Shown here one piece after another: positions 44,092 through 56,850 of a stretch of 64,000 bases of DNA. The first letter of the stretch is position 1. Every line of letters starts with the position of its first letter. The translations under genes were made by a program, and so were the position numbers. The DNA is taken from contig JAFKAC010000011.1 of assembly GCA_025766275.1 (NCBI GenBank), positions 992,001 through 1,056,000 on the forward strand. The letters run 5' to 3'. The notes below the pieces were generated by a model. That model searched no databases. It saw nothing but the letters and a program-made list of their open reading frames with translations, and was not told the origin of the DNA. Source of the stretch: Lactarius indigo. Lineage: Eukaryota; Basidiomycota; Agaricomycetes; Russulales; Russulaceae.

Positions 44092-45216
44092 TCCCTCTGC
44101 TCCTCTCCTCTCTAACCTCTGCGGAATCCCCTCCGCTTCGGACTCAACCTTCAGACTCAACGGACTTGGCTCCTTATACCACTGCCATCCCTGCTATTCA
44201 AGTATAAGAGTCTTGGGTCCATGTTGATGGCTCTGTGGTGTAGTGGTAATATTTGTCGCGATTCAACTCATTATGTCAGCACTCATTGACCGCATGCCGG
44301 TGTTCAAATCCGTTTCAATCTGTTTATTATGTATAGCAACTTGGTATTCTAAAATCTGAGATGGATGTCTGTTAATAAATAATAAACAAAAATTAAGACA
44401 GAGCAAAAAGGTCAAAGTAAGTTACAATGATAATGCAGTGATTTTTCCCTAGTTATACTCTGAGTTAAAATCAATTATAAGTGCATACAACCCATATGAA
44501 GGGTGTTAGGCAATACAATCCACAAAAGCGATTACCATTCGCCAGCATAATTGTGACTGATTGTCAATAGATTTCCGAATTGGGGAGCTATCATATGCAC
44601 TTTCACTGATTTATAATCCAGGTTCTGCTCACACCGCTTACGGTGATTATAAGTGATTATAATCACCCAATATTTTTCCTTGTTTTTGCTGATGCCACGA
44701 AGCAGACGTGTACCGCTAGTACGGCTGGTGCGACTTGCCCCGCGGACTAGAGTCGCCGGTTGTGGTAGGGACAGCTCCGGCGATTGCCGCTTTCGGTCAT
44801 ACAGCTCTGTTCGTTGTTGGTCCGAGTCATTGATGATGCAATGATGGCCTGAGTGTAGAAAAGCACGTCCATCACACATACAGTACTATCATAAGATTTC
44901 TCCACGGACTTGAATTGCTCTCATTAAGGCTGTCATATTCACTCCCACAGGCTTCCATCTGATCGAGGACCACACATAAGACGCCTGTACCGCATGCGAA
45001 GATATTATTGGTGCGTGAGATCTACTCGGTTGTGTTCTCATTCGTCATCTGTCTCACCTATTTTTTTTTTTTTTTTAAATTTAAACCATTGTATTTCGGA
45101 GTCCTGCGAATATGTAGAAGGAAGATCGTTTGTCTGAGAACTTGCTTGTATATATCGGGATTATGTCGACGCAAAATACAATATTTCCCTAAGTCTACAA
45201 GGTGAGCTATTCCGAG
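44092..45216. other. Spacer between convergent GTPase genes, with a tRNA-like Pol III motif
   Basis: At 44231-44313 there is an A-box-like TGGTGTAGTGG and a B-box-like GTGTTCAAATCC at tRNA spacing, but the acceptor stem does not pair, so a SINE or tRNA relic is possible. 44370-44560 is AT-rich. A T17 run lies at 45061-45077. No gene recognised. Confidence 0.4.
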
Positions 45217-48200
45217 TCAACCATTTCTTCTATTTCCTGGCTCGGAGGGAGGAACACAGAATTGCTTGATCAGGTCGATGATTTCGTCCAAGATCAAATC
45301 CTTTTGTGGCTGTTGCACAGAAGATTTCATCGCGAATGCCTCTGTAATAAAGCTCCGGATATCGCTGTGGATCGCAATTCTGTTCCTGGACCTGGCATGC
45401 CTCTCGAGGACCTGCTGGGCGTGGTCTGGTGACATATCCCCGGCCGCTATCCTAAAGATGCCATCCAAGATGACCGTGAGATCTACAATGTAGCCCATCA
45501 CGCAACGGACATTCTCCTGACTAGTAGACGGGGGGTCAACCTAGACCATGAGAACAAGAGCGCTTCCGAGTCCTTACCTGCCTGTGTACACATCGTTGAC
45601 CCAATTTGCATAACCGCTCCCAGCTCTACTCGGGTCGGAACTACTTGGAAGTCGTGGCTGAGGATCTGCGTAGTCTCACAGAGGCTGTGCTCACCCTGAT
45701 GTTCCATTGGCAGTCACAGCCAGGTCTTTGACGAGGTGAGACATCTTCGCTTTAAATTTATCGCTCGAGAGATGCTAATCCCAGTCAGTAGCTAGGACAA
45801 TTGATAATAAAGGAAATCCGAACCCTGCTCTTGTCATTCATATTCCAGATCTCAACAATATCGACGTGAATAATGTTCACGCAGTTCTTGAGTGTTCGAT
45901 CGGCGAAATCGAGACTAGACCATAGACTACGCCAATATTCTGACATGGTAACGGCTGTATTAGGTTCTACCCGAGCCATCTAGTTAGTGTGCTCACGGCT
46001 TCGTCCAACTCTAGGGAAAGAATACGATTAAAAGGGTAAGAAGATAAACAACACCACGTACTCGATCGAAGCTCGAATGATGATGTCATGGTTTACTCGT
46101 AACGCCGCTGACCACGCCAGAGGTACAGCGCCAACTTGCTGCTCTTCCCCTTGTACGCCTGGCCGTGTAGGGGGTGCCCGTGAATCTGTAATGGACCTAT
46201 CTGTCGACACTGTTAATTTGTCGATAAGATCAACGAATCTTGAGTCCTCTAGACGATTGGCGATGTCAGTCGATCCCTCCGTCTACAAAGTGTATGGGAG
46301 ATGAAGGTACCCGAAACGATCTCTGCAGGCACATCCCTTGGTTCTTTATGGAATAGACGGCGACATGATTCTTCTATGTGCTCCCTTGCCAGAGTACGTT
46401 CATGATTTTGACTTTCGCCACTGGGGCCATCGAGACGAATTTGGGAGACGACCAGGTCAAATTTGGTGAACACGATAACCACTGGCACTGAACCTCGCGC
46501 CGGTGACGTTAATTAAATATCAAGGATTTGATCGCGCTCACTGTTTAAGCCCAAAATTTCTTCCACTCCATCTCCGAGTCTCCCAGAAATGACGTCGGGC
46601 GCTGGGACACATACCCTAAATTGATTTTCATCGATAGTACAAGATACTAATCATCACGAAAATAAACTTCTCTACCAGACAGCATGCAATCTTTCTGAAG
46701 GTGGGCGGCTTGCGTCAGTGCGGTGTAAGATGAAGTCCTGGATCGTCCGCAAGTCTTGCGAATCACTAGCCTGAGAATCCAAACCAGAACACTCATGGAC
46801 AATGAGGTAACGGTTATCTTGTGGACGAAACTCGGTGTCAATATCGGCTTTCCCAGGTGCTCTTTCCGATGCCGCCTTGTATTCATTGCGCAGTCATGTA
46901 GGTGACGTAGAAATACACTAGCATGAGAACGCACCGTCACATCCACTTTGAAGACGGCTTTGACGAGTGACGATTTTCCGGAGCCGCTCTGTTATGAAAG
47001 GTGAAATCAAGATCAATTTTGACAGACGCTTCCCTGAGCGCAGCACGTGCGCACCTTCCCTACAACGAGAATACGAAATCTACGGAGAATTTTAAGTTAT
47101 AAGGTACAAGATAATATTGAAGAACACACTTGAAGTCTTCGGAGAGCACTTGACGCACTGTCGAATTGAGCGGCCGACGTGCAGCTGGACGTTTGGAAGA
47201 TGCCTTTGAGGGGCCTTATCATTGTCAGTGAGATACGCAGATCAGCCATGGTCGCGCTCATTGGTGAACTGGAGCACGTACCAGATTGCCCAACGGGTGA
47301 TTTTGCCCCTGGCCCTTGGGACATTAAAGTTGGCCAGTCTTCGTCCACTTTCTGCGGAGCAGAAACAGGTGACTTTGCTGTGGCCCAGGCGGACCTCTGG
47401 GATGATAAAGACGGCCGGTCATCGTCTTTCATGGGTTGGACTTTCCGTGGAGCAGACTCACCATGGGTTGTTTATACGAAGGTGCTCCTCCAACTTGGGG
47501 TGACTCGTGCGCTTGCTTTGTACCGTTCTGTTGGGACGGGAGTCTAGATACTGTCCGCGCAACCGGCGGTACGCCCTGCTCTTGCGATGTCGGTCCTCTG
47601 TCATCCGAGTTGGTTGTGGGTTGTTCGTACGAAGATGCTCCTCCAACTTGAGGTGGTTCGCGTTCTGGTTTTGCACCGTTCCGCTGGGACGGGAGTCTAG
47701 ATGCTGTCCGTGCGACCTGTGGCACGACCTGCTCTTGTAATGTTACTTTATTGTCGTCCGAGTTGGTCGTGGGTCGTTCATGCGAAGGCGCTCCTCCGAG
47801 TCGATCGGGTGATTCGCGCGTTGACCTTGTACTACTCTGCTGGGACGGGATCCTAGATACCGCCCGCGCGACCGGTGGCACGACACGCTCTTGCAATGTT
47901 GGCCCTCAGCCGTCAACGTTGGTCGCGGGCCGTTCAAACGAAGACGCACCTCCAACTTGGGGTGACTTGTGCGCTGGCTTTGTACCGCTTTGCTGGGACG
48001 GGTGTCTAGATACTGCTCGTGCGACTGGTGGTACGATCTGATCTTGTGATCTCAGTCCTCTGTCGTCCAAGTTGGTCGTGGGTCGTTTATATGAGGACGT
48101 TCCTCCAACTTGGCTGGGTGATTCGCGTGCTGGCTTTGTACCACTCTGCTGGGACGGAAGTCTAGATACTGCCCGCGCGACCGGTAGTACGACCTGCTCT

Positions 48201-48826
48201 TGAGATGTTGATCCTCTGTCGTCCAAATTGGTCGTAGGTTTTTCATACGAAGGTGTCCCTCCCACTCGGGGTGACTCGCGTGCTGGCTTCGCACCGTTTT
48301 GCTGGGACGGGAGCCTAGATATTGTCCGCGTGACCGGTGGCACGACCCGCTCTTGCATTGTTGGTCCTCTGTCGTCCCCTTTGGTCGTAAGCTGTTCATA
48401 CGAAGACGCACCTCCAACTTGGGGCGGCCCACGCGCTGGCTTTGCAACACTCTGCTGGGATGGGTGTCTAGATACTGCCGGTGGCACGACTCGCTCTTGC
48501 ATTGTTGGTCCTTTGTCGTCCAAGTCGGTCGTCGGTCGTTCATACGAAGATGCTCCTCCAACTTGGGGTGACCCGTGCGCGGACTTTGCAACACTCTGCT
48601 GGGACGAGTGTCTAGATACTGCTGTGACCTGTGATACGACCTCCTCTTGTAACGTTGATCCTTTATCCTCCGGTTTGATCGTGAGTTTTCCATTCGACGG
48701 TACTTGGGGTGACTTGTGCGCTGGCTTTGGGCCACCCTGCTGCTGGGGTGGGGGTGTAGGTACTCCCGCACCTTGATCGTTTGGAGTTTCGGCGGGGACT
48801 TGAGTTTTGCTGCTACAACACCCCAT
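45217..48826 (-). CDS. P-loop GTPase paralogue 2 with tandem-repeat N-terminus
   Basis: It starts MGCCSSKTQ (Gly2, Cys3/4: dual acylation pattern). About nine repeats of roughly 50 residues follow to about 47430. Then come STVRQVLSEDFK and FRILVVGK|SGSGKSSLVKAVF with the P-loop intron at the same place as in paralogue 1, ADIDTEFRPQDNRYLIVHECSG, PVVIVFTKFD (G4, about 46460), YWRSLWSSLDFADRTLKNC, MGYIVDLTVILDGIF and IIDLIKQFC. A TGA at 47906-47908 inside repeat 6 interrupts the frame where other repeats have Arg. Unless that is an error, full-length protein is not made. The gene converges on paralogue 1. Confidence 0.72.
47430..48770 (-). repeat. Tandem repeats of about 150 bp in the GTPase 2 N-terminal coding region
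   Basis: Around nine imperfect units, each encoding KPAxESPQVGGASSYE..., a DDRGPTxQE...VVPPVAR segment and a SRLPSQQ end. Unit length varies slightly (about 141-153 bp), always in frame by eye. Units are Pro/Ser/Gln-rich and probably disordered. Confidence 0.85.
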
Positions 48827-50769
48827 GGGATGACGCAAAGATTTGGTGGAAGCTGCAGTAGACTACTTCTGAGATGCACACTATATATGAACTGACACGG
48901 GGATCCCGCGCGCTGCAAGTTCAAGAACAGAGTTCGGATGTGTGCATGCGTATTCCACGTGTGGTGTGTGCATGGTCGGTAACGTTAACACCTGGTGTGA
49001 TCATCATGTTGCAACTGTCCCGCCCGCCAACTCAAACCTCCTAACACGTCACATGACACCATGCGACCTTTGAACATTTCAAGTTACAGCAATCTCACTC
49101 AAATCGCGCCGGTTAGAAAACACATCCTTCCTGCAGCTTGCCCGGGTAGAGAGACGAGTCCAGAGTCGTTTCTCACCTTTGGCAGTGTAGAGTTTAGGCG
49201 CAGCGGGAAGTCAAATATGTATGGAACGCATGAGCGATGGCTTGAGCGATGGAGGTCCGGAGTAGAATGCTCAAATTTATTCATAGATAACCGTTTAACT
49301 ACGGTAATATAACGATTAGCTAATACTTCGGTCTAGCCTCAGTTTGTCGAACTGTATCCGTTCCGAGCTCAATCCCAATAGGTAGTTTTGGCGGGGCAAT
49401 GGCAAGGCAGTGCAACAATTTGCTCCGGACGGCGCGTTGCCGGGTCTCGGGGCAATTGTCTGGTCCGGGGCGGTTGGTCTGGGGCGGGACGTTTTCGTAC
49501 CCTTCCGTCGGAAGGACTCTAATAAATACTTTCACCAAGACTCGCACCTCCAGTAATGATCGACCCAAGTCTTCTCGCCGTTTTACGGGACCTATCCCTG
49601 GCTAATTGCACCGCAAAGTGCATCTACGGCGATTCTACGCATGGTCCGGTGTTATGAGTAGTACGCACAGCGTAACCCCTTGTGATAATACTACCCCGAG
49701 TACTGTGACTGGTTTTGATAGCCCTTTACCCTACTGACTGCCGCCACGACCTACAACTGCAAACCCTTAAGCGGCCCCTCCTTTATCGTCGGTTTGCGCA
49801 GATATTCGCTCGGCAATGGTCTAGGTTCCAGTGGGTTGTATGTAGGTAGTAAGATGGAAGTGGATAGCAGCCTGCCTCTGTTGCAAGGTCTACATTGCCT
49901 ATGCAATGTTGTGAAATAGATCAGGGGGGAAGCCAGTTTCTCCCTTTGTCTTTGGGTCTCTTCATGGTAGGTAAGGAAGAATTAAAAAATTTCCAAAAAA
50001 GGCGTTGCACGAGGCACGGGCACCGCAACCGGAAAATCAACGACACGTATCATGCGTCGCCTGTTACTGCTCACTGTTGACAGTTTCGAGTTAGCAATCG
50101 CGATGGCAGTTCCATGACGTCACAATCCGTGAACCTGAAAAGATTCCTGTGGGCCGCATGATCTGTGATAGCGGAGTTGTATAATCTTGTCACAAATGGC
50201 CTTATTGATGAAATGCTTTTAGAAACAACCCTACTCCACCGTGACTGGGCGGCCGACTAGATACGCTGGTCATTCAAGTTATCATTGACACGTGCGGCGT
50301 GCCCTTTATGCTGTTCAAGGACTCGTGGACTCGGAGCCTCATCAATGAGCGGAGAGACTTTTTTTATCGCTGCGCGTGCTATCCACTTGTCAAGTCAGAC
50401 AGCCAAATTCGCTCGAGGCATCGTATACATCTGAGCTAGGGCTCCGTCTGTTCGCGAGATCCCTGCGCTAGTACTCACGGAATGAGGCCAGAACCTGTTA
50501 CAGTGTTATCCACGTTGAATGGGCCAGGTAGTTCGCCATCGGAGTGTGATCGGTGCATGGAAATACTGCGTCCTTGCCCCCGCCATGAGGTTTACAGTGA
50601 CACGCACCAGGCTCGAACTTCCTCATTCCCCTCACGCCCCATCCCCTAGTCGACATTCCAACCCATTCAGTTGTCAGTATCGTAATGCCCGGTTACCCAG
50701 AGAATATAGCAGACCCAGAACTAGGAGAATCGGTACCCTTAGGTGGGTATTAGGTTGATCCTTATCCGA
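48827..50769. other. Intergenic, no recognisable gene
   Basis: Upstream flank of GTPase 2 and upstream region of the DUF6535 gene. A GC-rich block with many GGGGC runs lies at 49385-49500. No supported coding sequence, RNA or transposon ends. Confidence 0.5.
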
Positions 50770-53578
50770 ATGAGTACTGATGGTCCTAAAGATGATCTCG
50801 GGGGAGAGGCGCGGTCGGAGACTTTCGAAGGTTCGTCTTTTCATAATGTGCATCCTGCGTCACCGGGTGCGAGGACATCTGATGTACGGCTCGTTATATA
50901 CTTTAGACTTACTAGATGGGGGAGAATCGGGCAATCCTTCTTCGGAAGGACCATTTCCTCCGAGGTCTCACGAAGAGCGCAGGGATTTCGACGATGGTGC
51001 TAATGTCCTCTGGACTCTCTATGGCAAAGAGGCTAAAACCCACGACGAAGCCCGGTTTGAACGTCTAGCAGCGGATATGGACGGAATCCCCACATTCGTG
51101 CGTGTCCGTTACTGTGTTCACCATAGACTCGTCGAACTCATTCACGAGTTTCGTCAGGCTGGCTTGTTTGCTGCAGTTCTGACTTCATTCCTCGTCCAAA
51201 GTATTCAAAATTTGCAAGTAAACCCCGTAGAGCAATCGGCATATTACCAACAGCAATCTGTCGCAATGCTGGCCCAGATCTCACAGCAAATCGCATCCAT
51301 TACCCCACAGTTTCCCGTCGCATCCACCCCCCCACCACCCTACTCAGCATTCCGCCCATCAAGTTCCGACGTTCGGGTAAACATTTACTGGGTCACCGGC
51401 CTCGTATGCAGTTTGTCAGCGGCACTCCTCGCAACTGTCGTTCAACAGTGGGTTCGATCCTACATGCAGGTCTTCCAGCGGTACGATCACCCCTTGAAGA
51501 GAGCGCGATTCAGACAGTTTTTTTTCGAGGGTGCCGACGGAATGCGGACCTTGGCGGGAGCAGTCCAAAGGCTGATTCAGCTCTCGCTTTTCTGTTTTTT
51601 CTTGGGCCTTGGCGATTCAATGATAAATACCAACACGACCGTTGGCGTGACCACCATCATTCCCATCTGTGTTTGTGGATCTCTCTACCTGTACAGCGTA
51701 TCGGCACCTCTCAGGAACCTGCAATCGCCTCACCAGAACCTCTTTTCGCGTTTGATATTCTTTCTGTTGCAGAAGTCCCCAAGACCCTATTTTTTTGACG
51801 CCCGCTTACTTCACAACAAGTGTACGCCCATGAGCATCGAAGAATACCAAGAAGAGCTCGTGATGGAAGAGATCGAACGCAAAAAGCGCGATGTACGCGC
51901 CGTCCAATGGTTGGTCGGTAACACTGCGGCAACCGGAGAGATGGAGCCCCTCGTGTTAGCGATCCCTGGCGCTTTCAACACAGAATGGGGCCGAGAAGTA
52001 TGGAAGGACGTCTCTTCTCAGGGGCGCTCTGACCCCGAAACGTCGGACTCCCAACCGGATCGTTCCCCTGCCGGTGGTCGAGTCTCTCTCAAACACCGCT
52101 CCTCGCAAATCCTAGAAGGAACAACCGTCGGTTCCATCTGTCGATGCGTACGTTACCTTTGCGAGACCTGCAGCAATCGCAGCTATTTCCCAAACGAGGA
52201 GGCCAGACGTAGGCGCATGCGCGCGTGTGTCGAGGCCGCGGCGTCGCTTGTATGCTGTATCAATTTTCGATTGGAGTGGTTGGGAGAAGGAGAAGTTTGC
52301 AAGTTGGTCAGCGAAATTGGCCAAATTGACTATCTCAACCAGTTACCGACGACCACATCTGATCCATCGTTCGTCGTGCGCTGGACATGTCTTTCACTCG
52401 TGGCCATTCAGCGGATACTGGGCGGAAACCGGCTGGGAGTGCTCGCCAGGTACGCGGTGAACGGACTAGCGCGCTTTCAATCGGAATATGGACAGCCAGA
52501 TGAGACGGCATGGAGAAGCGCTCAAAGGGTCGAAGAATGTCTCAGGACAGCATGGGAGCGCGTTGAGGAACTCCGCCAAGCATTTGAGCCCTTGGCCCAG
52601 AAGAGGACCAGGGAGCAAGTCGAAGAAATCCTACGAAACCACGAGTCACAGATCTCGGGGTTGGAGCGCATCAAAGCCGAGGCTGACCGCCTGGAAGACG
52701 TCGACTGGCGGATCTCTCTCTATCAAGACGCGATGGACGAAGATACTTACAGGTTGACGCGGCAACTTCCTGGTGTATCATTCGACGAGCGACACCGATC
52801 TGATACCTTCCTGATAACCGATATTTTCGGTGCGCGTGCGCCAGCCCCAGGTAGCTCCCTAGCCACCCCCCAATTGATATTCCCGGGACAGCAAGTTCAA
52901 GCGTTGGCCAGAATTGGTCCAAAACTTCGTGAAGTCCTGGATGGGCAGGCCGCTGATGGACACGATGAGGTTCTTGAAATCCTGAAATCCGTCGATCAAA
53001 TCCCTAACTCTCTGCGCCGACGCGATGGCTCGATGGAACGGCAGCTATGGCGTCTTCAAGATATACGCGATGGCGGTGGTCTTGGGTTTACTGTCGAACT
53101 TTTCTTCCTCTCCCTGAGACAACTCCTATCGGTACCTTCATTGCACGAATCAAATAGCGTCTTCTACGTCGGCGCCTTCAAAATTATCACGTCCCACTTG
53201 GAAGAGAGAAGGGAATCGCTCGGGACGCAACATATCTTGCTCAATATCATTTGCGACCTGATCATCCGCGACCGTGGTGTTTTCTCGAATTTTTCATATC
53301 CGGAGTCTATCACGACCATGCTCCTCGACATGGTAGGCAAAATGCTTCAAGGGTACGTGGGCCCAGACCAGCATATTCGCAGTGCTGAGCAAGAGATTGA
53401 GGGCGTCGACTCGAGAATTTGCACGGACATGGGACTGCGGAGTAAGGCATTGGCGGCTATTCCACGGTCCCGTGCCAGTGGCCATTTTCCAGATGTTGTC
53501 AGCGACAGGCATGAGCACGAGAATTCCCCTCTTCTGACGCCTGCGAGTCAGGAATATCAGAATCACTGGCACGCGTAA
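50770..53578 (+). CDS. DUF6535-type membrane protein
   Basis: The best start is the ATG of MSTDGPKDDLGGEARSETF at 50770. The frame changes by one base near 50885-50925 (an extra base, or an unusually short intron) into a frame open to 53578. A 60-nt GTGCGT...CAG intron at 51098-51157 is in frame; removing it gives MDGIPTFAGLFAAVLTSFLV, the diagnostic DUF6535 block. Three hydrophobic helices follow (near AGLFAAVLTSFLV, NIYWVTGLVCSLSAALLATVV and VGVTTIIPICVCGSLYLYSV). A long soluble C-terminal part with WTCLSLVAIQRIL and a Glu-rich coiled coil completes about 900 residues. The family is basidiomycete-specific and of unknown role. Confidence 0.82.
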
Positions 53579-54359
53579 CACTACACAGTAGTACTACACA
53601 CTGTAGTAATCGATTCCTCGGAACTGTATTCTTGACCACAAACAATTTCTGCAGGAAAGGCCTCAGCATGCAAGTCAGCATGAGTAGCCGAAAGACTCAT
53701 TCAATAGCCAATATACTGAATATTCTAAAATCGGTCAAAAAGGGTCCATCGGTTCGGAAGCCGATGTCATAGAGCCACTAGATCCCGTTCATTCTCAACC
53801 ATCAACCTACTAGAGGGTTTGATGAACTCAGGTTTGATCTTCTGAACTTCTGAAGGCAAACTTAACTTCATTCGAGAGCCGACTCGGAGCGGGTGTAGTA
53901 GTGTGAATTGGGTTGTGATTGTAATCATAAGTTATTACCCGCTCTATACACGCCAGTTCCGCGTTCCATGTAACTCGAAAGCCAGCCGCCTTCGAGTCAA
54001 TGGCCTGACCTGCCAGTCACTGGATTTGACGAGTAGCAGCGGGGTGCTATTTGGGGTTATTCCTGACGTCGGGAAACGGCAAGGAAACGGGCTCAAGTCG
54101 GTGATTCTCTCCAAGATTAAGCCCCTCCTCGAGCACAGATAACAGCGTACAGTAGTATAGCATTGCTGAAGGTGAAGCCGACTGACTAAATATGTACGCA
54201 AGGGGCATAGCTGCATAAGAAATACAGTGGGCCCGGGACCGATAACTGTCCAGTGCTACCCTAATCAGGTCACGTTGAGCCGAGGAGCCCATCCATTACA
54301 ATTACGGAGATCGGACGAAACAAAAAAAAAAAGGGTCACCCCCAATCGAATCGAAGAGG
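53579..54359. other. Intergenic, no recognisable gene
   Basis: 3' flank of the DUF6535 gene. Short frames only, none domain-like. Confidence 0.5.
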
Positions 54360-56850
54360 GTATCCGTCTGGCATCACCTTTGATCAAACAGCCCTCCCAT
54401 TTACACTGTATGGCGCCCTCAAGGGTGGACTAGACGGGACGGCAGCCTCCAATATGTCACTCTAAATGGAACGGTGTATGGTAAATAAGAATATCTGACG
54501 ACTCACGATGCGCGATTAAAGGGTAGCAACGGCTGAGCAATCTCCTCCGACTCTTCTTGTTCAGGATACGGGTGCCTCGGGAAAACTTGTAGCCTGTTCC
54601 TGCCACGCAAATAGTCTATCCGCCGAAGGCCACCGCTTCTCTCCTCGTCAGTTCGAACCCGGTCCCCGAAGGCGTCTTCAACTAGCCTTCGGATATCCTC
54701 GTTCAACGCGGCCCACTCGCGTTGACTGGAGGATTTCCGCAAGTCCGCGCTGATCGCTTTTAACACGTCCTCGACCGTGACCCCGATCCCCGATCCCTCA
54801 TCCGACGCCTGCACTTCGATGTTTTGTGGGAGGCCTTGCTCGTTTTCGAGGATCAATACGTGGACAGGGGGATGAACCGCAGAGGAGAAATATTCTTCGG
54901 TAGGGAGTCCAAAGTCATGGTCTGGCGGTTGAGAAATGTCGAACTTGAGGAGGTATTTCTCGAGAGCCGGATGAATAATGAGGGGGAGTGCTTCGTCCTT
55001 GAGCAAGAATCAGTCAATTAGCATTATATTCGCTAGACATGTGGGGAAACCCGTACTCCGACGTTGGCTTGCACATGGAAAGTCATCATCTCTTCGAGAA
55101 CCCCTTCATCGAACTCGTCCGCCAAGAGCGCAACTAGTATAAACCAATCGGCACCGCTCGGAAAGGAGGGCCGACTATTTAACACGTACCGCCTCTCTCA
55201 CTCTGCACAGGAATTTCGTTTTGACGCAAAAAATCCACTACTGCGTCCGCAGTCAGAACGTCCTGTCATTGGGTCTAGTGCCACATCACAGCTAGGAAAT
55301 GGCGTTCATGCGTACCACCCCTTCGATCAACTTTAAGTCATCTTCATGGGCAAGAGCCAGCTCCTGGTTTGGACGTTGCTAGGGGGGATTGAAGAAATAC
55401 TCGTAGCGCATTATGTCCGGGACTCACTTCCGCGATATAGTCCAGAATCCCGATAAGAGGGTCACGGTACTGAACAAACTGTCAATCCAGTCGTCGTGTT
55501 CTACAGGTAGCATACATACGTCTGGGATAGTTGGCTCTCGGAGGAGCTCAGTTGACGATTCCGGTCCATTATCAGGATTGTTTGGACGAAGCTCCGCAGC
55601 GGCCTTCAACGTCTTGAAAACGAGAATACGTTTCGCACGAAATCCCCTTATGAAAACACAGTGCGATTTCACGACATTCTACTCCCCTTGGTCAGTGCGG
55701 GAGAAAACGCAGACAGGTCTGGCGCACCTGTGTTGATTCATTGTTGTGAGGTTGATTTGTGAGGTTCCATTGAAACCCAGCGCTTCCGGTCTGAGAGGTC
55801 TGCACACTGAGTTTTATCTCCGGATCCCATGAATTAACGAATGCGGCCATCGCCCACGAGGAAGTCAAGTCACAGCCAGTAACAAAGATAATATCCTCCA
55901 ACCGGACTTCAAGCTCGTTGATACCTGCAAACTCTAGCCAGCTATCGCAATGCTTGTGGATATACGTCTCAAAGGTCTTGGTGCGAATGGAGTCTACCCT
56001 ATCGGCATTAAAGGGAAGGGATAGAAAGGCTCCCTTGTTTCCTCTGCACCTGAACGAAGCACTTGCGGCTTCACCTGGACCGCTGAAGTCATCTATTGTA
56101 TAAGAATAAGGTTGCGCTGGGTAGGAACTCATCGCGTACGCTGCCTGATGTCTATCTTCACGATCTACGATCACCGTGTTTGAGCAGTAGTCCCCGTGGC
56201 TTAAATTTAGCGTGCGGATGTTATTAAATGGCCCCATATTGAGGGGCACGTATCCTTCTGGAACACCGTGCACTTGTGCACTGTCATCAGCCAGAAGTAA
56301 CGCGTTGAACATGCGAAGGAATTGGCCCTGCTTCACATATCCGACGTCGCCGACTTGGACGTGATCATACAATCTGGCAGGGTCTGGAACCCACAGAGCA
56401 TGGCCATGGTAAAGACTTGCAAGTTGATCGCGATAAGTGTCGTAGTAGGTCATGATAAAAGAGAGAAATTGAGAGGTGCACTGAACGCCTTACTCAGAAT
56501 TGCATTTGCGCGCTACAGTGGCACCGCCTGCAGTTCTCAGGACCGATTTGGCCACAATTACTAGGGACGCGGAGGGCCAGCCGCGACATCGCCATTTGGT
56601 TTCGGCGGGGGGAGCAAGTGAAAAATACAAAGCCAACACTTACTCGTCCACCGCGTTGGCCTCAACCCCGCCGACAACAGAAATCCCACCGTACTCACCA
56701 AGTAAAGCTCCTCGTTTTCAATCCCCTATAGTCTGCACACTCTCCGCCATCTGTAGGCAAGACCCGCGCGATTCAAGAACCTGATGCGCCGGTCGTCGCG
56801 TTCACCATCGAAGTGAAATGTGTACAGGTTTTGGGTGTGAATTTCTTCGG
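54360..56850. repeat. Tandem segmental duplication, copy 1
   Basis: Alignable with 59226-61745, from TATCCGTCYGGC on the left to GTGAAAWGTGTACAGG on the right. It includes the complete gene below and the start of a plus-strand fragment. The copies are in direct orientation about 2.4 kb apart. Confidence 0.85.
54503..56453 (-). CDS. Unknown basidiomycete protein with C-terminal DUF6699-like domain, copy 1
   Basis: Starts MTYYDTYRDQLASLYHG. Exons join through GT-AG introns: to NNESTQ (about 55730), NVVKSHCVFIRGFRAKRILVF...EPTIPD, YRDPLIGILDYIAE, ELALAHEDDLKLIEGV, DVLTADAVVDFLRQNEIPV, VALLADEFDEG...MTFHVQANVG, then DEALPLIIHPALEKYLLKFD to the stop at 54503. The N-terminal about 230 residues (GDVGYVKQGQFLRMFNALL, DSWLEFAG, DIIFVTGCDLTSSWAMAAFV) match a lineage-specific family I have no function for. 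The last exon (VTVEDVLKAI, RIDYLRGRNRLQVF) is DUF6699-like. Two adjacent genes instead of one fusion remain possible. Confidence 0.7.

Noticed and set aside
44231..44320. Functional tRNA gene
   Set aside because: A- and B-box-like motifs are present but acceptor and T stems do not pair.
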